A stretch of 62,202 nucleotides of DNA. Origin: Candidatus Hungatella pullicola. GTDB lineage: Bacteria > Bacillota > Clostridia > Lachnospirales > Lachnospiraceae. The position numbers and the translations under genes are program-made. The DNA lies in the NCBI GenBank assembly GCA_019114305.1, contig DXFU01000054.1, forward strand, positions 1 to 62,202, in the 5' to 3' direction. Shown here piece after piece: positions 16,516 to 25,972 of the stretch. The notes beneath the pieces are model-generated. The model was not told where the DNA came from, searched no databases, and saw only the letters and a list, made by a program, of their open reading frames with translations. Positions within the stretch are counted from its first letter, which is position 1, and the number at the start of each line of letters is the position of its first letter.

Positions 16516-18135
16516 TTATAATTGTTTTTTGCTTACAAGTTCCTTAAAATCTGTAGGGGTACAACCATAAAATTTCTTGAAGCTGCTGGCAAAATATCTT
16601 TGATTTTCATAACCGCACCGCTCGGCAATGTCCTGTATTTTCATTGACGTATTTTGTAAATATTCGCCTGCCTTTTCCATTCTTTTTCTGATCAGGAACT
16701 CGTTAAAGCTTTCCCCTGTAATTTCTTTAAATATCTGTCTCAAATAGCTGACACTAAAATGGACGGTCTCAGCTGCAGTCTCCACCGATATGGTATGATC
16801 TTTTAAATTGTCCTCCACCCAGTTTTGAACCAGACTTACTGCTGCCTCAGCCCTGTTCTGTCTCATATTCTGCTGAATTTTATCACAGCAAAGGCGCAGA
16901 TACTCTTCCATAAGCTCCTCAATCTCCAGAAGGCTTCCGGAAGCCATTTTCCCTTTCAGCTGACGGCTGGCCTCCTGATCCACCCGACCGAATCCGTTTT
17001 TCTCCATATCATCTCCAATTCCATATACCAGTTCTCCAATGGAAACCACAACATATTCTGTTCCCTTACCGGACATAGATGCGTAAAGCTTCATCAGCTG
17101 TCCCAGGAGATTTAATGATTCTTCCGCATTTCCAATGGACACAGCTCCTCTGATACAGCTTTTCATATTGCGGATTCTCTCAGATACCTGAGAGTCATCC
17201 ACAGGCCGGGTAGCCTTCTCCTCTCCATAAATCCGTATGGTCTTTTCCGGATTCAAAGCCTCTTTCCAGGTTTCAACTGCTTCCTGATAAGACTTGGAAA
17301 GCTCGTCTACTGTGGCATATACTCTCCCTAAAGCGCAATAGGCTGTAATATCATAATACTGCATCAGGCTGCGGGTTATCTTTTTCAGACCGTCTACCAC
17401 CTGATTTCTCAAATCTCTGGCAGAAGACGCCGTTCCGAAAAAGAAAATTGCCAGCTTGTTTTTCTCAATACTGATTCCCCTAAACGCAATATCTCCCGGG
17501 AAATATCCGTATTCCATAAGCTCCATAAATTCCTCTACCTGTTCCTGCATAGAAAAATTCCACACAGTCCCCTTCAGATTTAAGAGACAGGCTTCCATAA
17601 ATTTTCCTGTGCCGGATTTCGGAAACGATAATGCTTCCTTTTCTCTGTCTCCCAGCTTTTCCCCGTTGATGATTTTTCTAAGAGCCAACTCCCTGTCCTG
17701 AATGATGTGGCGGTCTGCCTGTTCCTTAAGCATCTGGAGATTTTTGCTTAAAATATTCTGATTATCCAGCTCCCTTATGATTTTTTCCAGAACCTCCCAC
17801 AGTTCATCCGGCATAAAAGGTTTCAGAAGATAATCGGTCACTCCCAGAGCAATGGCCGTTCTGGCGTAATCAAATTCATCGTAGCCGCTGATAATAATAT
17901 TCTTAGACGCAATTCCCTCTTCCTGTAACGCTGAAATCAGCTCCAGACCATTCATAAAGGGCATGGATATATCTGTTATGACAATATCCGGCTTTATCTT
18001 TTTGGCCATCTCCAAAGCTTCCTGCCCATCTCCGGCGCAGCCTGCTACTTCAATATCCAGTGAAGAAGCTTTCAGATTTCTTTCCAACATTCCTCTTACG
18101 GAGACTTCATCATCTACAATCATTACCTTATACAC
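16516..18135 (-). CDS. YesN-type response regulator with AraC DNA-binding domain
   Basis: This cytoplasmic response regulator pairs with the adjacent kinase. The receiver domain spans residues 1-125 with acidic pocket DDE (8-10) and phosphoacceptor Asp55 (DIVITDISMPF). A 270-residue middle linker region is typical of YesN proteins. The C-terminal AraC domain has two helix-turn-helices, the second ending IQDIAERCGYENQRYFASSFKKFYGCTPTDFK. Length is 539 aa. The start is GTG with GGAGG 7 bases upstream, only 2 bases after the kinase stop, so the pair is co-translated. It probably activates the upstream transporter genes. Confidence 0.93.
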   Translation of the reverse strand: MYKVMIVDDEVSVRGMLERNLKASSLDIEVAGCAGDGQEALEMAKKIKPDIVITDISMPFMNGLELISALQEEGIASKNIIISGYDEFDYARTAIALGVTDYLLKPFMPDELWEVLEKIIRELDNQNILSKNLQMLKEQADRHIIQDRELALRKIINGEKLGDREKEALSFPKSGTGKFMEACLLNLKGTVWNFSMQEQVEEFMELMEYGYFPGDIAFRGISIEKNKLAIFFFGTASSARDLRNQVVDGLKKITRSLMQYYDITAYCALGRVYATVDELSKSYQEAVETWKEALNPEKTIRIYGEEKATRPVDDSQVSERIRNMKSCIRGAVSIGNAEESLNLLGQLMKLYASMSGKGTEYVVVSIGELVYGIGDDMEKNGFGRVDQEASRQLKGKMASGSLLEIEELMEEYLRLCCDKIQQNMRQNRAEAAVSLVQNWVEDNLKDHTISVETAAETVHFSVSYLRQIFKEITGESFNEFLIRKRMEKAGEYLQNTSMKIQDIAERCGYENQRYFASSFKKFYGCTPTDFKELVSKKQL

Positions 18136-18137
18136 GT

Positions 18138-19958
18138 CTATTCCTCCCTGTAACTGACTGGAATGATTAAAACTGCTCTTGTATACTCACCTTCCACACT
18201 GTCATAATGAAGACCATAGGCATTGCCGTAATAAATCATAACTCTTTCATTTACATTATAAATGCCATAGCCTTCTTTTTCTTCTTTTGTTCCGTTTTTC
18301 AATCCCTCATTGATAGCTTTCAGCTTATCCTTAGGGATTCCCACTCCGTTATCCCAGACCTCCAGCCTGATAACATCTCCATCAGCTGCAGCCTGTTTCA
18401 CCGCGCTGACGCGGATCAGCCCCCCTTCTTTCTTCTCTTTGATTCCATGATAAATAGCATTTTCCACCAAAGGCTGAAGAATCAGCTTTAACGTTCTGCA
18501 CTTAGTGAGAGGTTCCGGTATATGAATTTCAAACTTCAGCTTGTCTTTATACCGGATTCCCTGAATCTTAAGATAGCTTCTCACATGCTCCCCTTCTTCT
18601 CCCAGAGAAATAATCTCCGCGCCTTTGCTCAGGCTGAGGCGGAAAAATTTTCCCAGAGAGCTGGCCATAATACTGGCGTCTGTCATCCCTTTCTCCGCCG
18701 CTTCCCAGGTTATGGCATTTAACGTATTATAGAGAAAATGAGGGTTAATCTGAGCCTGAAGAGCCTTCAGTTCTGCCTTCCGCTTTTGTTTCTGCACCTC
18801 TTCTACTCGGTTTCGCTCAATTCTCAGCTCCTCTATGGCCCGATCCCTTTTTCTGACCATATCCTCAAGTTCGTCAAGCATATAGTTAAAGTTTCTGGAA
18901 AGGCTTCCAATCTCATTGTCATAAGGGTAGATAAAACGGACATTCAGATCCCCCTTTTCCACATAATTCATCTGTTTTTCCAGGCGGATCAGATCATCTG
19001 TCAGCCTTTTGGAAATCAGCAAAATCAGACACATGCTCACAATCATAACCACAGCGTCAATCTGAAAAATACGCATAGCCAGTTCATGAAGACTTCCAAG
19101 CAGCTGCTCCTTGGATTTCAGGGCAAAAAGCTTCCAGCCATTTATATTGATCTGACAGCTTTCCACCATATAGCTGGTCCCGTCAACTGACAAGTCGCCA
19201 TCAACGACACTTTCCCCACTGTCCTGGCCTTCCCACAGTTCCATTAATGAAGCCGACGGTACCTCCATATGGCCTAAAATTCGTTTTCCCTCCGGGCTTA
19301 GAATGATAATCTCATCAAAGAAATTATGCTGGCCGGATATCAGCTCCTCTATCCTCTGCTGATCCAGCTGATATACGAAATACAGCCATCCGTCATGGCC
19401 CTGAACCGTAAAACGCCGGACACAGGGAATGACTACAGTGTTTCCCTGGAAAATCATATCCTCCATAGGCCACAGCCACTGAACGGACAGTGCATCCTCC
19501 TGCTCATAGACTTTGTAAAAAGGCGATTCCTTAAACACAAAATCCTGCCTGCGGTAAGAAATGTAATTGTCAAAGTCACCCGCTTCTGTATACAAATAAG
19601 AGGAACTGATCAGTTCCTCTCCTCTCTCAAAATCTCTCAGGTAATCAGCGATCACTCCCATAGTTCTTACATTGGTACTAATACTGGGATGATTGAGATA
19701 TTGGGCAAGTGTATTATAAAATGACTGATTAATCAGCATAGATCTGCTTTTTTCATCAATAATTCCCAGCCTTGTCTCCAATGTATTTTCCATCTGGCCA
19801 ATGGCGTCTTTGGCGCTTCTGGAAAAATTATCTGTTACATTCTGAGCGGAAAGATGATAGAACGCAATTCCTGAAAAAGCGCAAGTAAGCAGGAATATAA
19901 TGGAAAACAGCAAAACAATCTGGTTGCGGAATTTTAAGTTCTGAATATGAAAGCGCAT
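18138..19958 (-). CDS. YesM-type sensor histidine kinase
   Basis: This is a membrane sensor kinase of the LytS/YesM class. It has one TM segment near residues 14-34, an extracellular sensor region of about 250 residues, a second TM near 295-315, a HAMP domain, then the His_kinase motif QINPHFLYNTLNAITWEA with the phosphoacceptor His, and a HATPase domain (LVENAIYHGIKEK, DNGVGIP). It is 606 aa from the ATG at 19958; a GTG directly before it is also possible, both served by GGAGGG. It lies between the importer and its regulator, so it probably senses an extracellular sugar, perhaps through the binding protein. Confidence 0.93.
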   Translation of the reverse strand: MRFHIQNLKFRNQIVLLFSIIFLLTCAFSGIAFYHLSAQNVTDNFSRSAKDAIGQMENTLETRLGIIDEKSRSMLINQSFYNTLAQYLNHPSISTNVRTMGVIADYLRDFERGEELISSSYLYTEAGDFDNYISYRRQDFVFKESPFYKVYEQEDALSVQWLWPMEDMIFQGNTVVIPCVRRFTVQGHDGWLYFVYQLDQQRIEELISGQHNFFDEIIILSPEGKRILGHMEVPSASLMELWEGQDSGESVVDGDLSVDGTSYMVESCQININGWKLFALKSKEQLLGSLHELAMRIFQIDAVVMIVSMCLILLISKRLTDDLIRLEKQMNYVEKGDLNVRFIYPYDNEIGSLSRNFNYMLDELEDMVRKRDRAIEELRIERNRVEEVQKQKRKAELKALQAQINPHFLYNTLNAITWEAAEKGMTDASIMASSLGKFFRLSLSKGAEIISLGEEGEHVRSYLKIQGIRYKDKLKFEIHIPEPLTKCRTLKLILQPLVENAIYHGIKEKKEGGLIRVSAVKQAAADGDVIRLEVWDNGVGIPKDKLKAINEGLKNGTKEEKEGYGIYNVNERVMIYYGNAYGLHYDSVEGEYTRAVLIIPVSYREE

Positions 19959-20043
19959 CACTCATTCCCTCCTCTGTTTTTTGTTTCCATTATACCTGCT
20001 ATTGTAAATAATACTACTTATCATTCGCTTTTTTCAACTTTTA

Positions 20044-20922
20044 TTATCCTTTTACTGCTCCGGCGGTCAGGCCTGCAATAAACTGTTTATGGGCAAAGGC
20101 ATAGACAATTAAAATCGGGATAATCGCGATAGATGCTCCTGCCAGCATAATATGCCACTCAGCTGCAGCATTTACAGAGTACTTCAGCTGTACAACGGCA
20201 ACGGTTAATGTCTTCAGCTCCGGCGCTGTAATGGTCATTACCAAACCGGTCACGTAATCATTCCATGCGTTGCGGAAAGAGAACAATGCCACAACTGCCA
20301 GAATGGGCTTTGTTAAGGGCAGCACAATCTTGTAATATACCTGGTAAAGGGAACAGCCGTCAATAATACCAGCTTCATCCAGTTCCTTTGGCAGGGCTTT
20401 GGTAAATCCCATGACCAGAAATACATTGGTGGCCTGTCCTCCGGTTAAGGCAATCACCAGACCTACAACGCTTTCATGAAGGCCCAGTTCTCTTAATACC
20501 TCATAAATGGGATACAGCGTAACCGATCCAAGGGATACAAACATCATGGACAGATATAAGGTCATCCACAATTTCTTTCCCGCAAAGTCCCTTCTTGCCA
20601 GAATAAACCCTGCAAGGGAACAGGTAACCACTGCCAGAACGGTAACAGAAACGCTGACGATTATACTATTCCAGGTATACTGAAGAAAATCCGCCTCCAC
20701 AAAGGCTCTGTAATAGTTTTCAAAATGCCACTGTTCCGGAAAGAATCCGCCGCCCTGAGTCAGTTCCGCGTTTGTTTTAAAGGAACCTAAAATAGTATAG
20801 ACAACAGGGTACAAAGTAAAGACAATCATAATGCCCAGGAAAATCCATTTCGCAACAAAGGAGATAAGCTGATTTCTGGACATATGCTTTTTATTAGCCT
20901 GAATCATTGGTGTACTAGACAT
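20044..20922 (-). CDS. Carbohydrate ABC transporter permease, MalG type
   Basis: This is a six-span membrane subunit of a CUT1-family importer, 292 aa. The first span is WIFLGIMIVFTLYPVVYTIL and the EAA loop is LDEAGIIDGCSLYQVYYKIVLP. The C-terminus FIAGLTAGAVKG is the usual MalG-class ending. AGGAGG precedes the ATG, which lies 14 bases after the partner permease. The gene is followed by 85 bases and then the YesM kinase, likely within the same operon. Confidence 0.93.
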   Translation of the reverse strand: MSSTPMIQANKKHMSRNQLISFVAKWIFLGIMIVFTLYPVVYTILGSFKTNAELTQGGGFFPEQWHFENYYRAFVEADFLQYTWNSIIVSVSVTVLAVVTCSLAGFILARRDFAGKKLWMTLYLSMMFVSLGSVTLYPIYEVLRELGLHESVVGLVIALTGGQATNVFLVMGFTKALPKELDEAGIIDGCSLYQVYYKIVLPLTKPILAVVALFSFRNAWNDYVTGLVMTITAPELKTLTVAVVQLKYSVNAAAEWHIMLAGASIAIIPILIVYAFAHKQFIAGLTAGAVKG

Positions 20923-20936
20923 AACCTATCCCCTCC

Positions 20937-21872
20937 TTAATAAATGTCATCCAGTTTCTTGGACAGTTTCAGGTAAATAACAGTAACCACTCCTGTAATG
21001 CAGGCGGATACAACGCTGACTGCGGCACCATAGCCATACTGCGGCACAACAGATTCCCCTGCTGATATAGGGAAGAAGAAACGGTAGCCATACAAGGACA
21101 TAACCATTGTCGCATTGTTGGGACCTCCTTCTGTAAGAACCATAATATTTGTAATGTCGTGGAAAGCAGAAGTAATGGCCAGCATAAGAATGATCTTTAA
21201 GATAGGCCCCAGCATGGGTACAATAATATACCAGATTGTCTGCAGCTTATTGGCACCGTCAATACGGGCGCTTTCTATGGCATCCTCTGATACCTGCTGA
21301 ATTCCTGCTATAAAATAAACCATGTAGTTTCCCACACCGCCCCATACAGCAGTAATGATCAGCGTTTTCATGGCATTATCCTTACCCAGCCAGTTAATGG
21401 GCTGATCAATGATGCCTAATTCCATTAAATACTTGTTAACTTCTCCATTATAAGCGTTAAACAACAGATAAAAAACAAGGCCCATTACAGCAGAACTCAT
21501 AATGGTAGGAAGGAATACAATACTTTGGGCAAGTCCGTTTCCCTTTTTCTGGGCGTTAAGAAGAAACGCCAGGAAAAAGGCCAATGGAATAATAATAATT
21601 ACCTTTCCGAAACCATATGTAAATGTGTGGATTACACTTTCCCAATATACCTCATCCCGGAATACCCTGGCCAGATTGTCAAGACCTACAAACCTGGGTT
21701 CCCCGGTTCCGTAACCTCCATACTGGTAAAATACGTATTTGATTGTCCATAATACAGGATAAATAGAACAGCCAAGAAATAGTATCAGGTTCGGAACCAG
21801 AAAGGAATAGGCCTGGAGATTCCGCTTCACTGTTTTTTTAGTAAACACTTTTGATTTTCCCTCACCTTTCAT
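20937..21872 (-). CDS. Sugar ABC transporter permease, MalF type
   Basis: This is the partner membrane subunit, 311 aa from the ATG at 21872, with six hydrophobic spans starting at AYSFLVPNLILFLGCSIYPVL and an EAA loop (AIESARIDGANKLQTIWYIIVP). The frame is open 27 codons further upstream, but that stretch crosses the intercistronic hairpin and is not family-like. AAAGGA lies upstream of the chosen start. It follows the binding-protein gene with a 90-base gap holding a stem-loop. Confidence 0.92.
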   Translation of the reverse strand: MKGEGKSKVFTKKTVKRNLQAYSFLVPNLILFLGCSIYPVLWTIKYVFYQYGGYGTGEPRFVGLDNLARVFRDEVYWESVIHTFTYGFGKVIIIIPLAFFLAFLLNAQKKGNGLAQSIVFLPTIMSSAVMGLVFYLLFNAYNGEVNKYLMELGIIDQPINWLGKDNAMKTLIITAVWGGVGNYMVYFIAGIQQVSEDAIESARIDGANKLQTIWYIIVPMLGPILKIILMLAITSAFHDITNIMVLTEGGPNNATMVMSLYGYRFFFPISAGESVVPQYGYGAAVSVVSACITGVVTVIYLKLSKKLDDIY

Positions 21873-21919
21873 ATTATCCACATCCTTTCCGTATATTTTT
21901 CTCCCAGGCTTGCACAGGA

Positions 21920-21950
21920 AAAGGGGCTGCCTCAATTTTGCAGCCCCTTT
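21920..21950 (-). terminator. Intercistronic stem-loop between binding protein and permeases
   Basis: Perfect 11-bp arms (AAAGGGGCTGC / GCAGCCCCTTT) enclose a 9-base loop, 12 bases after the binding-protein stop. The T tract on the minus strand is short (TTTTCCTG), so it is more likely a partial terminator or a 3'-end stabiliser that keeps binding-protein mRNA above permease mRNA. Confidence 0.6.
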
Positions 21951-21962
21951 CAATAGGCCTGA

Positions 21963-23414
21963 TTACTCCATAGTTGGATTCATTGGGTCATAGTTGTCAA
22001 TTTTAATTTCCCAACCAGTACCATTGGCAATGGCATCCTGATATGCTTTGTTATACCTGTCTGTCAGATCCTGAAGAGTGGACTCCATATCTGCATCTCC
22101 ATAGTAAATGGAAGCACAGGTCTGATACATATCCTCGCCCTCTACAATCATACCGGAGGTAAATGCTGTGTGAGGCGGCTTTGGAAGAAGAGCGTCTGTT
22201 TCCTCATTGATCTGAAGCCATTCTTTTGTCTGGAAGTTTTCGCTTGGCTGAGCCTTCTCAAGAACAGACGGGATAATACTTACGCCGTATCCGCCTTCAT
22301 AATAGCCAATCAGATAATCTTCCGTTGTAAAGATATCTTTGTATACCTGGAATGCCTTCTCCAGATTGGGGCTCTGAGCGTTCAGCAGATAAGAACTGGT
22401 TCCTTCATAATACTGCTTGCCTAATCTCTCACCGCCTACTGTTGGAATAGGAGCTACATCCCACTTAGAACTGTCCATAGGGAACTGGTTCTCATATACG
22501 CCTGGCTCTGCATGTGTATAACCGAAATACATACCAATCTTGCCTGCTGCGAACTGTGTTCTTAACGGGTCGATGTCCAGAGATTCACAGCCTGGGAACG
22601 CGCACTCTTCAGAAAGAAGCTGTTTCCACATTTCAAGCTCTGGAGCCCATTTTGTAAAGTCATAAGCGCCTTCTGCGAAGTTGTATCCTCTCTCATCGCC
22701 AGTCTCAGCTTCCAAAGCTACACACATTGATCTGGCAAGTCCGGAAGACGCGCTCTTCATATTCTGAGCAAATCCATAGATTCCTTCTCCGCTCAGCTGA
22801 GAGGTAATCAGCTTGGCATCTTCTACCATCTCTTCCATTGTCTCTGGCGGTCCGTCAATGCCTACTCTCTCAAAGATTTCTGTATTGTAGAACAGACGGC
22901 AGGTGGTTCCTGTTGTAGGAATGAAGTAAAGCTTTCCATCCAGCTCATTGTATCCTTCTGTAATTACATCCTGGAAATAATTCTTCATGTCGTCATCCAT
23001 GAACTGATACAAATCAGCCCACTGGCCCTGCCCCTGGTATTTGGCAAATACATCCTGCTGGTATACCAGAATATCCGGAAGCTCACCGTTCTGTGCTGCC
23101 ATATCTACAGCCTGCTGATAGTTGTCTGTATAGAGGCTGTATTCTACCTGAATGTTATCGGTATTGTTGGCATTGTACTCATCAATCTTTTCCTGTACAT
23201 AGGTTGCGTCATGTCTGTCCTTGGACCAGATTGTGATGACTGTCTTCTCTCCGCTGTCCTGGCTGGCTGCTGCTGTGGTGGTCTCTGCGCTCTGCTCTCC
23301 TGATGCAGCTGCGGTGGTCTGCTCCTGGGAACTGTCAGAAGAAGAGCATCCAGCTAACATAGAGGCTGCCATGGCTGTTGCCATTACAAGGCAAGTCATT
23401 TTTTTTGTTCTCAT
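21963..23414 (-). CDS. ABC transporter sugar-binding lipoprotein
   Basis: This is the extracellular binding protein of the YesMN-linked importer. The signal peptide has an RTKK start and lipobox LAGC (Cys about residue 22), followed by a Ser/Thr/Glu-rich linker, then the family-1 fold (VITIWSKDRHDATYVQEKIDEYN). The 483-aa length is normal for oligosaccharide-binding proteins. GGAGG lies upstream of the ATG. It is the first gene of the operon binding protein-permease-permease-kinase-regulator-lyase and has a strong promoter. No ATPase subunit is encoded here. Confidence 0.93.
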   Translation of the reverse strand: MRTKKMTCLVMATAMAASMLAGCSSSDSSQEQTTAAASGEQSAETTTAAASQDSGEKTVITIWSKDRHDATYVQEKIDEYNANNTDNIQVEYSLYTDNYQQAVDMAAQNGELPDILVYQQDVFAKYQGQGQWADLYQFMDDDMKNYFQDVITEGYNELDGKLYFIPTTGTTCRLFYNTEIFERVGIDGPPETMEEMVEDAKLITSQLSGEGIYGFAQNMKSASSGLARSMCVALEAETGDERGYNFAEGAYDFTKWAPELEMWKQLLSEECAFPGCESLDIDPLRTQFAAGKIGMYFGYTHAEPGVYENQFPMDSSKWDVAPIPTVGGERLGKQYYEGTSSYLLNAQSPNLEKAFQVYKDIFTTEDYLIGYYEGGYGVSIIPSVLEKAQPSENFQTKEWLQINEETDALLPKPPHTAFTSGMIVEGEDMYQTCASIYYGDADMESTLQDLTDRYNKAYQDAIANGTGWEIKIDNYDPMNPTME

Positions 23415-23447
23415 TTTACTTTCCTCCCTAAGTTATTTTCTGGTTTG

Positions 23448-23476
23448 ATTATATAGTTTTGGAAGGCTGTGGTAAA
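23448..23476 (-). promoter_or_regulatory. Promoter of the ABC/YesMN/lyase operon
   Basis: On the minus strand, TTTACC (23471-23476) and a consensus TATAAT (23448-23453) are 17 bases apart, about 34 bases before the binding-protein start. The poor -35 fits dependence on an activator such as YesN. Confidence 0.6.
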
Positions 23477-23570
23477 TGCAGGATTCAAGGTTTTCGTGTT
23501 TAAAATCTAATGTCAGAAAAGCGATGATCCATGTCTAATTTTTAATGTTTTCATCCTGGTCTGACATGCA

Positions 23571-23639
23571 AAAAATGCCCTTATTCCCTGCCGTCAAGAA
23601 AGTTCAGACAGAAAATATCGGGCATTTTTCCTGTTTTTT
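23571..23639 (-). terminator. Terminator of the isomerase/GH106 operon
   Basis: Ten-base arms AAAAATGCCC and GGGCATTTTT lie 49 bases apart, and the minus strand continues in T residues. The inner loop is long and probably folds further. The outer arm overlaps the GH106-like stop codon. Confidence 0.55.
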
Positions 23640-25959
23640 ACGATGGAAAATCAGTAATAAACAAAGACTTCTTTTCTCCTATTGTCAGAAAAACTGTTGT
23701 GGTTTTCACACCGTTTTTCTCACCGGCTTTATAATCCGCTTTTTCAATATAACCCGTATAGGGATTCCATAGATAAGGGACAATGCTTCCTCTTACTGTA
23801 ACCGGAAGAGATTCAAACTTCCGCTCCGTAGTATTGGCAATAAAGTAAAGATTTCCTTCCGTTCTCTTCTTATGGATATAGTGAAGATGTCCTTTGGAAC
23901 AGCCAGGTATATCCTGAGGAAATTCCACATCATAGACCAGACCGGACTGATTTAAAATTTCCCTCAGAATCCGGACGTCAGGGATTTGACTGTAACAGGC
24001 CCGTCCTCCCAATTGATTTTTTTTCAGAGTAAATCCCTGTCTTCTTTCAGCGTCCAGCGCCTTCCCCGTTTCAGGATCCACTCCAAACAGTTCCCGGATC
24101 AGTTCTTTTACTTCCCCGTCTTCCCCCTGACAAATTCCCTTCCAAGGAAGCTGGCCAGTTGCGACCACCAGCCCTCCTGCCTTATAAAATTCCATAATCT
24201 TTCTTAAATTGCTTAACCGGATTACCTTCATTGCCGGAATTATCAGGGTTGTATACTGTTCATAATTATTTTTATTTTTCAGGCCCATCACCTTACTCTT
24301 TTGATCCACCGCGCACCGTTCATCCAACACCTCTGGATGAAGAAACGTCACATCCTTTCTCAGCTCATAAGAAAACCAGCCCAGCAAATCCTGATAATCT
24401 GCATCTGCCGGACTGCAGCGAAGCCTCCCCTCTCGATTTGCCTGTTCCATCTGCTCTTCGCTGTTGTTCTGCATGTCCATTACAAACACGGATTCCAGAT
24501 AATCAATGGGATACAGAACGCCAATATCCGCCACATGCCGTCCTCCCTGAAGCATACTGTTTAATCTGGACACATAAGTATTGTAGTCTTTTAATCCTCC
24601 GCTCAGCCGGGGATTCCGGTAGGATAGTTCCGTGGGATAAAACACATTTTCTTTTCTATTGTCAAACCATAAGGCATGAGGCACAATGTAGTTAACCCCC
24701 GATGCATAATCGTCCATAGTATACATGTACATAGCTTCTATGGTAAGCCCTTCATCGGCTCCCATACTTTCGCTCATCACCAAAGGCTTATCCCAGTTAT
24801 ATGCACAGGAGGATACAATTCTTGATACCTGATGAATTGCCGCCGATGCCTCCGGGTCATGGATATGATCGAACCCGGGAATTGCCTGATACTGAAACGC
24901 TTTCATCAAATCTCCAGTCACCGATACCGGATTGACCGTTTCCTCACCATACAGATGGCCCATATACTGAATTCCATGATCCCGGCACCACTGATCGATT
25001 CTCTTTATAAAATTAACAGCAAACATTTCTGTTCTTGCCTGATACAGCCGGTGTCTGGCCTCCGTTGTGGAAGGCCCGATATCCTCAAACAAAGCCGGAT
25101 AATACTTTACGGGAGATTCTTTGTACCTTTCCTCATACATCCGGTTAAATCCCGGCGTCCAGGTCCGGTGTCCGTAGGTTCCCGCCTCCCTGAAATACCC
25201 TAAAGTAGGCTCATCGTAAAAACTTTTTGTGATGACAGTTCCAAAATACTGGGGAAATCTTTTATACATGGTTTCATAGGTGTATCCTATATAGGCATCC
25301 GTTGCGTCAGGATTAAGATAATCCAGTCCCTGATTGCCCTGTATGACACAGTCAAATACCATAAGAATCCAGATTCCATCTTTGTCCTTAGGAATCTGAT
25401 AATACAGCGGCTGACCAGACACTGTGTGATACAGCTTCTCTATCTCCTTGGAAATATCAGCTATTTCTTTCGTACGGCGATTCATAAGAACCGCTCCCAT
25501 ATAATCCTTCTGAATCTGAGGAAGTCTCACCTTATCTCCGGCCCGTCCCTCTGCCTCATATTTATCCAGACGCCTGGTGGTATATTGGGGATAATCCCGT
25601 TTCACCAAACCGCCGGCCGCCCCTGACGGCCAGCCATACTCATCATAAAAAGCCATCTGCATATGGTATTCTTTGGCTGTCTGCAAAGCAATCTCATACA
25701 GCTGAAAAAATCTCTCTTCCTCAAAAACATACTGGCCAACAAATTCCCGCAGACGATTGCCGGAAGGAAGAATGCCGAAACCGGCATATCCGCTGTTCTG
25801 AAACGACCTTTTCATAATCTCTCTGGTCTGTTCCTTCATTTTCTCAAATTCCTCCTGAGAAAGACGGCTGAGATGAGCCACATCCTGATTCCAAAACCAA
25901 AGAGGAACTGACCCTTGCTCTTTTGGAGGATCTTGAAATTTTTCTTTTAATGTACCCAT
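23638..25959 (-). CDS. GH106-like glycoside hydrolase (alpha-L-rhamnosidase family)
   Basis: This is a predicted glycosidase of the GH106-like group, whose characterised members remove L-rhamnose. Seen: PLWFWNQDV near the N-terminus, GYAGFGILPSGN, and MAFYDEYGWPSGAAGG, which together mark this barrel family. It is 773 aa from the ATG with GGAGGG 5 bases upstream. Many GH106 enzymes are longer (about 1000 aa), so accessory domains may be missing. No signal peptide, so it probably acts on imported oligosaccharides. It follows the isomerase-like gene by 13 bases. Substrate is inferred from the family only. Confidence 0.8.
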   Translation of the reverse strand: MGTLKEKFQDPPKEQGSVPLWFWNQDVAHLSRLSQEEFEKMKEQTREIMKRSFQNSGYAGFGILPSGNRLREFVGQYVFEEERFFQLYEIALQTAKEYHMQMAFYDEYGWPSGAAGGLVKRDYPQYTTRRLDKYEAEGRAGDKVRLPQIQKDYMGAVLMNRRTKEIADISKEIEKLYHTVSGQPLYYQIPKDKDGIWILMVFDCVIQGNQGLDYLNPDATDAYIGYTYETMYKRFPQYFGTVITKSFYDEPTLGYFREAGTYGHRTWTPGFNRMYEERYKESPVKYYPALFEDIGPSTTEARHRLYQARTEMFAVNFIKRIDQWCRDHGIQYMGHLYGEETVNPVSVTGDLMKAFQYQAIPGFDHIHDPEASAAIHQVSRIVSSCAYNWDKPLVMSESMGADEGLTIEAMYMYTMDDYASGVNYIVPHALWFDNRKENVFYPTELSYRNPRLSGGLKDYNTYVSRLNSMLQGGRHVADIGVLYPIDYLESVFVMDMQNNSEEQMEQANREGRLRCSPADADYQDLLGWFSYELRKDVTFLHPEVLDERCAVDQKSKVMGLKNKNNYEQYTTLIIPAMKVIRLSNLRKIMEFYKAGGLVVATGQLPWKGICQGEDGEVKELIRELFGVDPETGKALDAERRQGFTLKKNQLGGRACYSQIPDVRILREILNQSGLVYDVEFPQDIPGCSKGHLHYIHKKRTEGNLYFIANTTERKFESLPVTVRGSIVPYLWNPYTGYIEKADYKAGEKNGVKTTTVFLTIGEKKSLFITDFPS

Positions 25960-25972
25960 GTTTGCCCTCCGT

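Noticed and set aside
23480-23560. Catabolite-response (cre) site upstream of the YesMN-linked operon
   Set aside because: The best candidate (around AAAAGCGATGATC) matches only the centre of the consensus and lacks the TG and CA ends.
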